Translations under genes and position numbers: made by a program
The notes under the pieces: generated by a model
What the model was told of the DNA's origin: nothing
Database searches by the model: none
The model's input: only the letters and a program-made list of their open reading frames with translations
DNA from: Whitmania pigra
Taxonomy: Eukaryota > Annelida > Clitellata > Hirudinida > Haemopidae
Assembly (NCBI GenBank): GCA_021613335.1
Contig: JAJTWR010000063.1
Coordinates: 343,778 to 407,777, forward strand
Length of the DNA stretch: 64,000 nt
Direction: 5' to 3'
Shown: one piece after another, positions 1 through 11,100 of the stretch
Layout of the letters: each line of letters begins with the position of its first letter
Numbering within the stretch: position 1 is the stretch's first letter

Positions 1-7
1 GAGAAAA

Positions 8-1183
8 ATGGATCCAAAAGGGTCCAGGGAAAAATTGCAAGATCGTCTGCAGTCGTGGATAATGGATCAAGGTGAGGATCCAGAGGATTATTTATTTGTT
101 AATCCATTTCAGAGAGAAATACTGGAACTCATGAACAATCTATGCATCAAGTGGAAAGTAAAGATGGAAGACAAGCAAGCAGTTGTCACAAAAAAGGAAA
201 CTGAGGTTTCCTTCGACAAGACTGCCACTAGGTATCAACTGGAGGAGACTCCAACAAGCACCAAAAACATCATGCCAGCTGAAGCATCAGCAGTGTACCC
301 GATTGCCACACTGGTTTTAGTTGAGAAAGAGACCGAGGAAATTTTAAATGGAAGAACTTTGTGGAGCGAAGTGTTTCTTGCATGGAGTGAGGAATCGGGG
401 AAGGAGCTGAGGGAAGAGCTGGGTGAGGAGAACGGTGCTGAGGAGACCTTTGCTGATGTGAGTGAGGGCAGTTTGGTGGTTGACGGGGACAGTCCAATAG
501 TGGAGCTCCCCATAAAGATGGGCACTGTAGAGAATAAGGACAACGGTGAGATGAGGGAGAGTTTCGCAAACTCCAAAGAAGTCGCGCCAGTGCCCGATGA
601 GCCAGTTCCGTGCACGATTGCCTCGTTGGTATCGGTTGTGGAGAGAACCGAAGAAATAATTGAAGGGGGGACTTTGGGAGAGACCAGAGTGGAGCCTCCT
701 CGCGTTGAGGAATCAGTGGAGGAACTGGGCCCGGAGAACAGTGGCGATCGATTTGAGTTGGGAGTTTCCGAATTCGATTCAGCTGTGGATATCGTGGAGG
801 TTGGGGCTGCGGATGTAATTGTAGCTGAGAGGGGAGATATTGGCGGTGAGATACTCGGCGTTCGTGAGTACATGGTTGATAAAGTTGGATCAATGTCTGA
901 GACGTTTATTTGTGGAGTTCTCAGCCAGAGCGGGCTTTCTGGCCTTCAGAGGTCGTCGGAGACTCGGAGCGAGCCTTTAGTACTGTTGTTTGTTTTGCTG
1001 ATCTTTTTCAGCAAGCGTTTTAGTAGAGATGCGAGAGGAGGACGGGCTCGCATTGAAACAATGGTGGTACATGGGCACCATGTTAGAGATTGTGTCCCGA
1101 GAGTAAAAATGAAGGTGGCACACATTCGTCGACTGGCGAAGTACCACGGGGAGAAGCAGTCTGTTCGGGACGAACAGATTTAA
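8..1183 (+). CDS. ORF of a non-autonomous LTR retrotransposon (391 aa)
   Basis: A single open frame begins near the window edge and stops 11 bases before the LTR. Residues 4-30 look SAP-like (GSREKLQDRLQ then a GEDPEDY turn), as at the start of many animal Gypsy-type Gag proteins. The middle is acidic and contains a degenerate direct repeat of about 80 residues (one unit around residues 95-160, another around 195-265), each with a T-E-E-I block and an E-E-L-G-x-E-N block. A hydrophobic stretch (about 325-337) follows. The last 50 residues are basic and end in an H-x-x-R-L-x-x-Y-H pattern resembling the C-terminal end of Gypsy integrases. No protease, reverse transcriptase or integrase core is present. 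I infer a deletion derivative joining the two ends of an autonomous element. The 5' LTR and primer site lie outside the window. Confidence 0.55.
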   Translation: MDPKGSREKLQDRLQSWIMDQGEDPEDYLFVNPFQREILELMNNLCIKWKVKMEDKQAVVTKKETEVSFDKTATRYQLEETPTSTKNIMPAEASAVYPIATLVLVEKETEEILNGRTLWSEVFLAWSEESGKELREELGEENGAEETFADVSEGSLVVDGDSPIVELPIKMGTVENKDNGEMRESFANSKEVAPVPDEPVPCTIASLVSVVERTEEIIEGGTLGETRVEPPRVEESVEELGPENSGDRFELGVSEFDSAVDIVEVGAADVIVAERGDIGGEILGVREYMVDKVGSMSETFICGVLSQSGLSGLQRSSETRSEPLVLLFVLLIFFSKRFSRDARGGRARIETMVVHGHHVRDCVPRVKMKVAHIRRLAKYHGEKQSVRDEQI

Positions 1184-1194
1184 GGAGGGTATAA
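1184..1194 (+). promoter_or_regulatory. Polypurine tract of the LTR element
   Basis: Purine-rich AGGAGGG (about 1183-1189) lies directly after the ORF stop and a few bases before the inferred LTR start at 1195. This is the position where plus-strand priming occurs in LTR retrotransposons. Confidence 0.5.
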
Positions 1195-1470
1195 TGTTGT
1201 ATACTTAGATTTTTGGAAATTAATTAAGTTTATATTTGGCATCTTTTTCGGGCACGTGGGATCTGTTACTGTCACAAAAAAGGATTCTCGCTAATCACCT
1301 GACAAACAGCGAGAATCCAGACAACTTAGAAGCCCAAAATATCTATTTGCATTCTTAAGTACCTCATTCATTAAACACTTAACTTCTGTTATTCAGTTCC
1401 GTTAACTGAATACTTACTCTAATAAACTTATTAGTTAACTTACTTATTTGCGAACACCCGGGTTATTTAA
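1195..1470 (+). mobile_element. 3' LTR of the retrotransposon, followed by ATAC
   Basis: Begins TGTTGTATACTTAG and ends GGTTATTTAA; the relatives at 12366-13116 end TTATTTCA, giving a canonical TG...CA LTR. A polyadenylation signal AATAAA lies at 1421-1426. The four bases after the element are ATAC, the same tetranucleotide that flanks the two related LTRs further right. The boundaries come from comparison with the solo LTR at 12818-13116, which is reverse-complementary to almost the whole interval. Confidence 0.75.
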
Positions 1471-1715
1471 ATACGTATGGAAGAGATTTCGCAAACGAGT
1501 GATGATTCAAAGTCCATCGAACAGGTCACGACATAAGAAGGTCAAGGATAGCCTCTCATATCCGGCGATAAGCGTTGGATCTCGAAAGATAAAAACCGGC
1601 AGGGCCATCAGTCTAATTTATCTCGCACCCCAAAAACGTCTTTACATCCAAAGGGCCCTAACATTTGAAACTCCCCTGAGTATCCCTGACGGAGTGCCAA
1701 AGTGGAGTAGATTTT

Positions 1716-1960
1716 TATGTTTATTTGTATAGCGCTATAAGCGTAAGGGGCGCTCAACCATTTGTATAGCGCTGCATCCAAGGGGCGCTTTGTGGATCTG
1801 CTTGCACAGCTCGGTCGCGAACACGACACGTAACCACTGTTGCTTTTACCATCATTTTCGCAAGCGCTCAATCCCCTGAGTGAACTTGGCTTAACTGTTA
1901 AGGCTACGCCTCTCACGATGGCGGTTCAAACCCCGCTGCGGGAGCATCGTCCTAATCATC
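1716..1960 (+). repeat. SINE-like repeat with tRNA-type internal promoter
   Basis: Two degenerate units of about 37 bp, each starting TTTGTATAGCGCT and containing GGGGCGCT, lie at 1725-1798. Downstream are an A-box-like TGGCTTAACTG (1887-1897) and a B-box-like GGTTCAAACC (1923-1932), spaced as in a tRNA. This suggests a tRNA-derived SINE. There is no clean poly-A or simple tail. The open frames crossing this block have no recognisable protein. Confidence 0.4.
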
Positions 1961-2005
1961 TAGATATGCAACGGACGTTAATAAAACATTACTTTTAAGA
2001 AATTT

Positions 2006-2042
2006 CATCTCAGTTATGCAACGGACTATAATCAAATAAATA
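2006..2042 (+). repeat. Direct repeat, left copy, flanking the Tc1 remnant
   Basis: CATCTCAGTTATGCAACGG and the following bases to AATAAAT are repeated at 2766-2803 with one or two changes. A third partial copy (ATGCAACGGAC) lies at 1966. The two main copies bracket the Tc1 transposase remnant. Confidence 0.6.
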
Positions 2043-2081
2043 AGAAATTTCCTTTTTTAATTTATTATTGATAGTTTAGTG

Positions 2082-2590
2082 ATGGGTAGAGGTAAACCTG
2101 AAAATGATAAGGGGCTTTCAGAAAAGCTAAATATTCAAAATTGAAGATTGCTAAAGAGCTCAACAGGTCCGTACATATTATTTCTAATTACACGAATGCC
2201 CCTGAAGAATATGGACTCAAGAAATCTCCGGGAAGAAAGGAGAAATTGTCTGCCAAAGAGAATGCTGATGAAGAGAGCATCTTCAGGTAAATTTTCTGCA
2301 AACCAGCTAAGAACAGAGTTAAATGTGACTGTTTGTAAGAGTACAGTCTTGAATTATTTGAATGCAAGTAATATTTTAATATTTTAAAAGAAATTGAAAG
2401 TTCCAGCTCTACATGAGCATCAGTAATAAGTTGCCAGAGTTTGGTGGGCCAAAACAGTATTATCAAAGAAAGAAGGTTGGACCAATTTAAATTTTTCAGA
2501 TGAAAAAAAATTCAATCTACATGAACCTTATGGCTATCAGTTTTAATGTCATGACCTCAGAAAGAGAAGGAGTCATTTTTCAGTGGATTT
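2082..2590 (+). pseudogene. Tc1/mariner transposase remnant
   Basis: Translating across frames gives the order of a Tc1-like transposase: the start MGRGKP; a helix-turn-helix part with IAKELNRS and EEYGLKKSPGR; a second helix-turn-helix part with SANQLRTELNV and a following VLNYLNA; then the catalytic start FSDEKKFNL with GYQF and HDLRK behind it. Frameshifts near 2140 and 2290, internal stops, and loss of everything after the first catalytic aspartate make it dead. The 3' third of the element is missing and the sequence runs into T-rich DNA. Confidence 0.8.
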
Positions 2591-2765
2591 TTTTTTATTT
2601 TTTATTAAGTTTGAAAATATTACTTTACCAAATTTAAAACATAATGTTGGAAGCACTATTTAAATAACATTTTAACAAAATTTCGTGACGTTTTAGTTGA
2701 GATATCGTCAAAAAATGAGTACTTCATATATATATTGGGCGGAGTTTAATGTGGCTCTGTAAAAT

Positions 2766-2803
2766 CATCTCAGTTAAGCAACGGACTATAATCAAATAAA
2801 TAA
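2766..2803 (+). repeat. Direct repeat, right copy, flanking the Tc1 remnant
   Basis: Near-identical to 2006-2042 and in the same orientation. It is too long and too internal to be a TA target duplication of Tc1. Confidence 0.6.
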
Positions 2804-2869
2804 ATAAATGTAAGAATATCCCTTCAGACAAAATGCGCTGAAAACCAGATGTCAACGATTTAACCAGAC

Positions 2870-2913
2870 TGAGCCACAGTAACACGTGGCCGGGTACAGC
2901 TAGTAATTAAAAT
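2870..2913 (+). mobile_element. Possible Helitron 3' terminus
   Basis: The string ending GGCCGGGTACAGCTAG, followed by T, matches the CTAG-T end expected of Helitrons preceded by a short GC-rich block. I cannot find the 5' TC terminus or a Rep/helicase frame, so this could instead be the tail of another repeat. Confidence 0.3.
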
Positions 2914-3534
2914 AAACTAATTAAAGGAAAACAAGAAACGTTATAAATTGAAAAGATTGCTATTGATTAAATTGAAAATGTTTGTAATCAGTTTAAATGT
3001 TTATAGTAACAAATACTTCGTTTGACTATACGTCTGCATAGCAATTATTTTGTTTATGCAAGCCATTTCCTCAATCACAATAAAGGAATAATGCTTAATA
3101 CAATGATTTGATTCGCTCTTTGTTTAGGCACCTCTGACGCTACGCACATGGTGATTTATAAATTAATTGTTATTATTGTTGTTATTATTAGTAACTCGCT
3201 TCGAGAATCATTGTAAAAAATCCAAAGTCTTCAACAAATTCGATTGCTTTATGGCTTTATACCATGTTATGATAGCAAAAGAATAATTACCAATAATTTC
3301 TCCATCGATTCCAGTCCTTCCATTTTTTATTATGTTGCAATCAGTGTTATTAATTATACATTCCCAGTTCCGCGTGCGATTTTCCATATTTATTTGTTTT
3401 CGTACTTGCAACAACAAAACTTATTAACAGCATTTTATAGCAACGCAATCATATCTTATCAAACCTCTTTATTAGCATTTTAAAGTAATTAGAACAAATA
3501 TTGTCGAAAGATATTTTTCTAAAATATTGCGGAT

Positions 3535-5030
3535 TTATATGCGTTAACGGGCGATTAATTCGCTAAGAAAATTTCTGCAAATAAAATAATTAACGCTGCG
3601 ATCAATGAGTTAAATTTTTAAAACTTTAATATTTTTAAATATGTTTTGGTCCTCCTAATTCACTTTTGTTTACGAAGAAAATATGGCTTCAAATAAAGAT
3701 GCTAGGACGATTTTGGGAGGTTTCAAATAATTCAAAAAAATAATTCAATAAAATTTGTATTGCTGTTTGTAACATATGCAAATATGCGAGTTCAAGTATC
3801 ATCGCAGTGTCTAAGTCTTGTCTTACATACCATTTAGTGTTGAGTATCAATTGATGACATCTGCCTTTTACAAGCATTCTCAACAGCCAACACTGATGGA
3901 GTTTAATGAAAAGACAAAACCAATTGAGCATTGCAGATTTGATGTGATCGTTAAGGCGGTCATTAAGCTAAATGTATTGCCATGAATGGTAGGCCAACAA
4001 ATATAGAGACATGCGAAGGACTGCAAGATGTAATAGGCATTACTGCAAATAAACAGTTTTATGTGTTTCCATCTGGACCTGTTATAGATTCATGCGTACT
4101 TGTTTAAAACAGAGAAAATTCAAGATTAAACAATGCTGTTCATATAGCCATAACAGCAGATTATTGGTCATCATTAGCAAATGACAGTTAACTTGATGTC
4201 ACATTATTGATAATTCCTGGACACTTCAATCGTTTGCTCTAGCTGTTTATGTGGTTCAGTTCAAGAAGACTTTTAGTAAGAAGGCTTTGACAACTTTAGA
4301 ACAAATTTCAATTTAGTTACCTAAGTATTGCAACAGCAGTGGATCCAAGATTCAAGAGCTTGAAATGCCTACCTAAGGAAAAAAGAGAAGAAGTATGGAT
4401 AGAGCTGAAGGACTTGAATGCCATGGGAGGCCAAGAAAATGAAACTGGTAAGATATTTAATTGTGAATATCGTTAGAAATTCAGATCATAAATTTTTTTA
4501 ATTTTATTTAAATTCTCAGATATTGTTAATGAGCTCAAGGAAAAGATTTGCTATAAATATTCGACTGACTCTGAGTATGAGTAACCACTTGCACCACGAA
4601 CAGTGTCATCTACATTAACGAGTGCTTTAGTTTGTTATAGAGCTCAACTGGAGATGGACAAAGCTGGCTGTATGTTGGAATGGTGGAGAAACTACGCACA
4701 ATCACATGGTCTGGTTGCTAAGCTGGCTTTGAAATACGGAGCATCGCCAGCAACCACAGTGCCGTGTAAAAGTTTATTTTCTTTATAAGGCAAAATGTCT
4801 TAAAAAGAAAAAGTCCAACCCTTTCTTCAGACAACATAAACAGGTTTGTTTGCCACAGCAACTGGCTGAATAAGCCTTAAATTACATATATAAATAAATT
4901 TTTTATGAAAAATTTAAATGTTTTGGGAGATTAATTGGTTAAAGAGATGCGATTAAAAAGTTAACTACGATTAAAATAATTAATTATGCGACTAATCGTA
5001 ATTTAGAAAGTTAATCGATATGCAGCCTCA
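3535..5030 (+). pseudogene. hAT-family transposase remnant, copy 1
   Basis: Fragments in several frames read as a hAT transposase. About 3820-3985 contains VEYQLMTSAFYKHSQQPTL and then KPIEHC. Around 4320-4380 is a VDPRFKSL-type block. 4603-4788 is the C-terminal dimerisation region with EWWRNYAQSHGL and PATTVPCKSLFSL. Stops and frameshifts separate them. Homologous copy at 15843-17163. Outer limits are approximate: AT-rich arms with TTAACG/TTAATCG motifs occur at both ends, but I did not prove a terminal inverted repeat. Confidence 0.75.
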
Positions 5031-5048
5031 ATAGCTATATATGTCCTA

Positions 5049-5534
5049 ATATCATAAAATTACTTGAACTTGAACCTTCAACACCATCGCCAGTTGAAAT
5101 GCATTGCCTTTCAGTGGAATACGACATCCATAAGGGTTTTTGCTTTGTTATAAAGTGTTAATAGATGCACAAAAATTCAAAACTTTTAATAAATGTATGT
5201 AGCACTTTTTAAATAACTTGACAAATTGTAATATTTTACAGATGTCGCATTCCTATGGCAGGCATTGTACATTTTGATTTCTCAGCATCCTAATGCATTA
5301 ACTGCTTTCAAACCTCATTGCCTGAATTCATCAATGCTCCCTTCTCATGAGTTAAAAAATAAAATTGAATGATTGACAATTAAACCTTTTGAATAAACGG
5401 AGAAGGACCCCATCCCCCCACATGGTTCATAAATATCGTCAGTACAAAATAAGTTGCAACTATTTAAAGGAAATGGAAGCCAATCATCCAGGCGTGTCAA
5501 GCAAAGACACGTACTACCCTAAGACAAATGCAGT
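5049..5534 (+). other. Coding-like fragments of unknown origin
   Basis: Three plus-strand stretches look coding. About 5049-5150 contains PSTPSPVEMHCLSVEY. 5241-5370 follows a good acceptor (TTTTACAG) and contains FLWQALYILISQHPNAL. 5389-5534 contains HKYRQYKISCNYLKEMEAN and ends before the strong donor GTAAGT. I do not recognise the family. Stops separate the second and third blocks. It could be a degraded host exon set or part of a transposon. Confidence 0.3.
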
Positions 5535-6254
5535 AAGTATATATAGTAAATATATAAACCCAATATATTTTTAATTTTTAACACCCAAATGCAAGAAATT
5601 ACTTACATTGTGCATGCCAATGAAATCTGTCAAACAAGTTTCAATGCAATCAGGAGCAAGTGTGCTAATTGATTTCTCAGCTACACCATATTTATTGATA
5701 AAGCATCCAATGTAGTTATCTAATACCAATTCTTAGATGAAATTGTTAACATAACATTTGGAATGATTAAATACAATGTTTTTAAATAAGCTTTACCATT
5801 TGACGTTACGTTAACACTCTTTAATTTTATTAAAAAATTAAAATATATTATTCTCGTGACAATGCTGCAATTATAAGCAAATGTGCCACTTCCATTGCTG
5901 TATATTTTATAATCACCAGTACAATTCCTTCTGTGTAAGTATCGTGTATAGGCATGAACCTCAAAGTAACGATCACCAAGAGCTTAAAAAACAAAACAAA
6001 TACACCAACATTGCATTAATAATTAAAAAGGCAACGAAAGATTGCGTGAACTCACTAAAGAATTCTCCTTTAACTGCCCTTACAAACATTGAAGATTCCA
6101 AATCAATAATTAGCCAGCGAATCATTACATTTATAAAATTTGGTCCATCACTATTTTCAGTGTCATAATAATAATATTTCTCTGCTGAAGCTTTTGAGTC
6201 TAATTTATAAAATACCATCAATATTAAGGAAATCGTTGCATGGAAAAACAACAT

Positions 6255-7612
6255 GTTTTAAAAGATTTCGCCGGCGTTTTCATTAATGCACTACGTCATG
6301 TTTGTTACGACTAACGCGATGTCCCAATAAAAACTAGTATTGTTGTAAAATCGATTTATTAGTGATTTTATTTTGTATGGTTGAACACTTCGATATCTTA
6401 GGAATATTTTTTATATTTATATTTGAATATTCGAACTATCAAAGACTGAGCCAAAATGTTAAAATCGTTCGAGGTGGCGGGCAATTTTTTCAACAGTTAA
6501 AGTGTGCTGGTAGATTAGCGGCAAAAAATTAATTTCATTTAAAATTTACTTAAGAAATGCAATGACGCTTGTAATTGATTTATCAAAATATAAATTATAT
6601 TATATAACATAATATTTAATAGACATTTATGTCGAAAGATTTCTTAATTTGCTTATTATGATCAACAAATTATTCCTGAATTAATAATTAATGCAAATTT
6701 AAAAAGTTATCAAGGGGCAAACTAATAGTTGCGAACCATATATAATAAACTTGATGACGGTAATTTATCAACAAAAATTACAAATTTTTAAATTATTACA
6801 GAAACACTTGCACCATAAAATTTTGTACAATGTATTTCATATGGAAGCATAGAATAATATAATTAATAAATACATTTAAGAAATTTTTTAAAGGCATGAA
6901 AATATCATATTAGTTATAGATAACTAGTAAATGTCTAATTCTTGTTTGTACTTTCAATAATACAAATTAAAAATCGTTTTAATATAATAACAACGAACAA
7001 AAAAAAAACAACAACTTGTCGCGGATGTCTTGATATCCAATATCCGTTCTTAGTCAATTTAAACGTTTAAACATTTAAACCATTTGTCTCCTATCTATCA
7101 TTAATTCATAGGTCAGATTTAGTAGCCATAACGCATGCTCAATATAAACTTGATGAGAGGTATTAAATGGCGTTATTATTCAGAATGTGAAAGTATCTGA
7201 TGCCACAAAATACAAATTAAACTTTAACATAAACTATAATAACAAGAAATCCCACAACATGACTGTGTGGAGAAGCTCACAAATCCTTGTCGCTATCATG
7301 TAGCGGCTGGTTAGTGACTTCTTGAGGACATTATGATCTTTAGCTTTGGAAAGCATGTCCTTTAGTGTCCAATCAAATTTTAAATTTAACGGTTAAGAAT
7401 CGAAACCAAATCTTGAAGACAACCAGACATGTCTCCTAGATTTGCAATTAACAAGATGATATAGAGCGCGCGAGTACATTTCATTAGTTATTAGAATATT
7501 TGTTTAAGATAGCCAATGCTTTTGTTCAACTCTAATAATCACTATTAATTAGTCATTATTAATCATTAGTCTAATTTGATTAATCATCTTCTAAAACTGA
7601 CTGTTATTCGCA
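6255..7612. other. Non-coding stretch upstream of gene A
   Basis: AT-rich with no convincing exon. At 7340-7372 a segment including TTTGGAAAGCATGTC is shared with the regions upstream of B (about 15290) and C (about 22500), so it is probably old common 5'-flanking sequence of the gene family. Confidence 0.5.
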
Positions 7613-7910
7613 AATTTTGATTGGATGATATTTTGCTATTACAGAATTTAGTGACTTTTGATAATTAAATGCAACATGTACAAATGAGAGCTTGAGAAGA
7701 GCTGAGTATGTACGGTTGCTGGGTTTAAGTTTAGAAGAATTTTATTTTGTAAATAAAGCTTTAGTTTCTTTTAATTTCTTGTTTCTGGTGAAGAACTTGG
7801 GGTTGGTGATGGCAGCGATACTACCTGTTGCGGACATCGACTGAAGGACGGGTCACCCGTGAACGGCTATCACTGCCAGAACTGGCTTCAGCTGTGATAT
7901 AAAGGTAATA
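7613..7910 (+). repeat. LTR-like repeat plus leader, copy 1
   Basis: Nearly the same sequence occurs at 17160-17462. It contains GAGAGCTTGAGAAGAGCTGA, a GTAAATAAAG polyadenylation-like signal and then GGTGATGGCAGCG (GGTGGTGGCAGCG in copy 2), similar to the primer-site/leader of Gypsy elements. I infer an LTR with adjacent leader left from a dead element, carried along in the B/C duplication. Confidence 0.4.
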
Positions 7911-8193
7911 AATGATATATCTTTCTTTTATCATTTTTTACAAATTGAGGGTCAATAATATCCAGTGACTTTATATGTAGTTTAATAAAAATATATTGAA
8001 TTTTGGTTAAAAATTGAAAATGAAGCTTATTTGCTAATTTGGAGCTGCATCTAAAAAAATAATTAAAACTACCGATCTGCAGTAAAATAAGGTTTTGGCA
8101 CAAAAATTGACAACAATTTAAAAAAAATCACCAACTAATGCTAATTTAGAGCAGTTAAGTTTAAAGGTATAACGCAAAAAACATTTAAATTTT

Positions 8194-11100
8194 CTAAAGA
8201 TTCTTGTCAAAATACTCACCACTACTTTTGTTCATGCAGACGGCAAAGCTACGCCAAACCACCGCCAAGATTATTACGAGAATAAACGAACCAACGATAA
8301 CAATTTCATGGAAGTTAGCTTCGTAAAAGTCAGTCAGAGAAAAGGTGTCTTCTGTGGTCGTTAGATCGTCAATGAAGGTGGTGTTGACCAATACGGTCGG
8401 TGCATCTTGAAGCAAAAATAACATAAATTAAAATGAACATACCGGTTTGCAATTCATCCAAACTTTCACTAAATAGACTCAAAAAAATAGTCTAAAATGA
8501 TTACCAAGCTTGCAAGTAAAGTTATCGATGTTGACGTAACCGCGGAAGCATTGGCAGATGTAACCATATGGCATATTCAGGCAGAAAGAGACTTCCACTA
8601 CGCATTCGTGTTTGTCACTGCATTCATCAATATCTAAAACGACGGTAAAGAGTGGAAATTGTCAGCATGAACTTAGATGTAAATAAGTTACGATTGGGGA
8701 TTTAACTTTCTGGGATATAATATCCCATTATGAATTGATTAATTTTTAAATCGAATATGTTTCATAAACCTTGACACTCGATGGCATGATGAAAAGACAT
8801 TTTCCGAGTTCCCTCCGGACACGAGCAGTCAAATGAACCAATGGTGTTTGAGCAAGTGGACATTTTGCCACAGTGGTGAAGCATGGTTGTGCACTCGTCG
8901 ACATCTTGGAAGTAATTTTCATAATGAATATTCTGTCAAGACTTAGCCAGGTACATAGTACATTTTAGGATGATGTAGTGGTCGATTTTTTTACAGAAGT
9001 AAAGTTTGCTAATGGATCAGCTATATTTGAGGATTGGCTTTAAATGAATTTCAATATATCAGGGACATACTATAAATTAAAATGGCGAAATATGAACTGA
9101 AATCAAAATCAGAATATATAGTATTTTTGCACTAGCCTTCACATCGCAATCTACTTAAATACTTGAATCCAACAAGGCAATTGCAAGTGTAGGTACCAGG
9201 GATGTTTTTGCATGTTGTGCTGTTTGCCTCGCATTGGCTAGCACCACATTCATCGAAGTCTACTTCGAATAAAATTTTCAAAATCTTAATTAATGTTTTA
9301 TGGCAGAACTATTCGACTTCAAATCGAAAATTTCAAAATTAAATAATATTAACCGTCACATCTATCCGTTGCAACAGGGGAAGCCACAAATCCGCTCATG
9401 CAAATGCATTCATATGATCCAATATTGTTACTGCACACTGTCGATATTATGTCGCACTTGTTTTCCTGGCACTCGTCTTTATCTGATGTTAAAAAATATT
9501 GTATTTGTAAAATTATCCAAGTCAGGTAGTATAATCAAATATTTGTATTACATGTACATTAGGGTGCCAATGAAATTAAAAATGATTGTAAATTGTTAAT
9601 TCTCTATCCTAGACATAACAATCTCACATTCAACTTTTACACAAACGTTGTTTCTAGGTGTCCAAAGGTTCCAGGGCAGTGCGAAAAATCATTTAAAAGT
9701 CAAACATTTTAAGACATGAATTTATGAATTTATTGCATACAATTGACACATGACTAAAACCCTTTACAGCAGAGAAATTAATATTACATACTTTAATTTT
9801 TTTAATTCGATAAAGTTTAAATTAAAAAATAAACATCAAGAATTCAAATGTTTTAGTCTAAAATTGCATAAAGACTATGGTAAGAAGAGGAAGTTGGATT
9901 TTGAACACGACGCATTACTACTGTTGCCCTCAACGTCCGAAAATTACCCGCGAAACAAAACACAAGAATTTTATTAATTTGATATAATTTGTTTAGACCA
10001 CACATTGTAGTTAACCTTCACAAGCTGAAATATTTTTTTGCTTGTATCCCTCTAAACAGTCGCATCTAAAACCACCAGCAAAGTTTTGGCAACTAGTTGT
10101 GGAATTGTCGCAAGAATTATTTCCGCGGCATTCATCAAAGTCTGGATTTTATTGAAAGGTTAGACAACTTCTAATTAATATTTACAGTTCATAGAAAAGT
10201 TTTCAGGTTATGGAAAGTTGACCACGGTCAAACAATACCTGTCATACAAGCAGTTGTTTGTAGAATAAAGATTTTTATAATCTCCAGAGTAATGTCTTTT
10301 TTCAATGATATTAACAAAATATTGTTATTGATTTTAATACCTATGCAGAGGTTTTCAGCATCAACCATTCTAATATATCCGCGGGAACATTCGCAGGTGT
10401 AAGAACCAATGTGATTGCGACAATCATTAGCCTCCGCGGTTGAGCATTGATTGGGATTTTTACATTCATCAATATCTATCAATATTAATTATAGTTATGC
10501 CAATTTTAAATATAAATAAATGTATGTGCTTTACATATTTAAGTGTTATTACACAATTCATATAAATTAACTAATAACCTTTGCAGATAAAAGCATTTTC
10601 ATTTTCAAAACCTTTTTTGCAAACGCAATTATAACCGCCATCATTGTTTTTGCATTCAGCAGAAGATTGGTCGCACTTGTCCTTATCTTCACATTCGTTA
10701 ATATCTGAGTTTAATTAATTTTGTAATTATTTGAACTGCAATAACTGATAATAAGGGTTGCATTTGTATTTTATTTACAAGCATAATCATCAAATTGTTG
10801 ACTAAATAATTACTGAATTTTTAAATCTAAAAACTCGAAAAATATTGGGCCCGTCACTTATATCAACATTAATATTAATTAGCAAGAATGAAAAAAAATT
10901 AAGTATCTTTATAGTTTAATTAAGTAGTGATAATTAATTAATTAGTTAATAAATATAATGCTTATTAACCTATGCACACAAAATCATCCTCTTTTCTGTA
11001 TCCATCGTTGCATTCACAATAATAACTTCCAGGCGAGTTTTTACACTTACTGGAGATGAAATTGCATTTAGTGGTTGCTATACATTCGTCGATATCTAAA

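Larger units (their letters stand above)
3291..6254 (-). pseudogene. Gene A: relic of the WSC-EGF membrane-protein family
   Basis: Four exons align with genes B and D. 6056-6254 is a signal peptide plus the first beta-sandwich part (KYYYYD, LIIDLESS). 5818-5982 is the second part, with C...C and TRIIYFNF. 5607-5731 is the WSC start DNYIGCF. 3291-3404 is the family module with NWEC, C and NGRTGIDGEIIG. Splice sites and phases (1,1,0,1) match the other copies. The exon for the second half of the WSC domain is not recognisable, a hAT element lies in the gap (3535-5030), and no EGF or membrane exons follow before the transposon-rich left edge. I therefore call it a truncated relic, although the surviving exons are open and an undetected downstream part beyond the window cannot be excluded. 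Confidence 0.65.

Noticed and set aside
235..893. Two antisense open frames of over 200 codons
   Set aside because: They mirror the retrotransposon ORF and have low-complexity Ser/Pro/His-rich composition; the sense frame has the recognisable ends.
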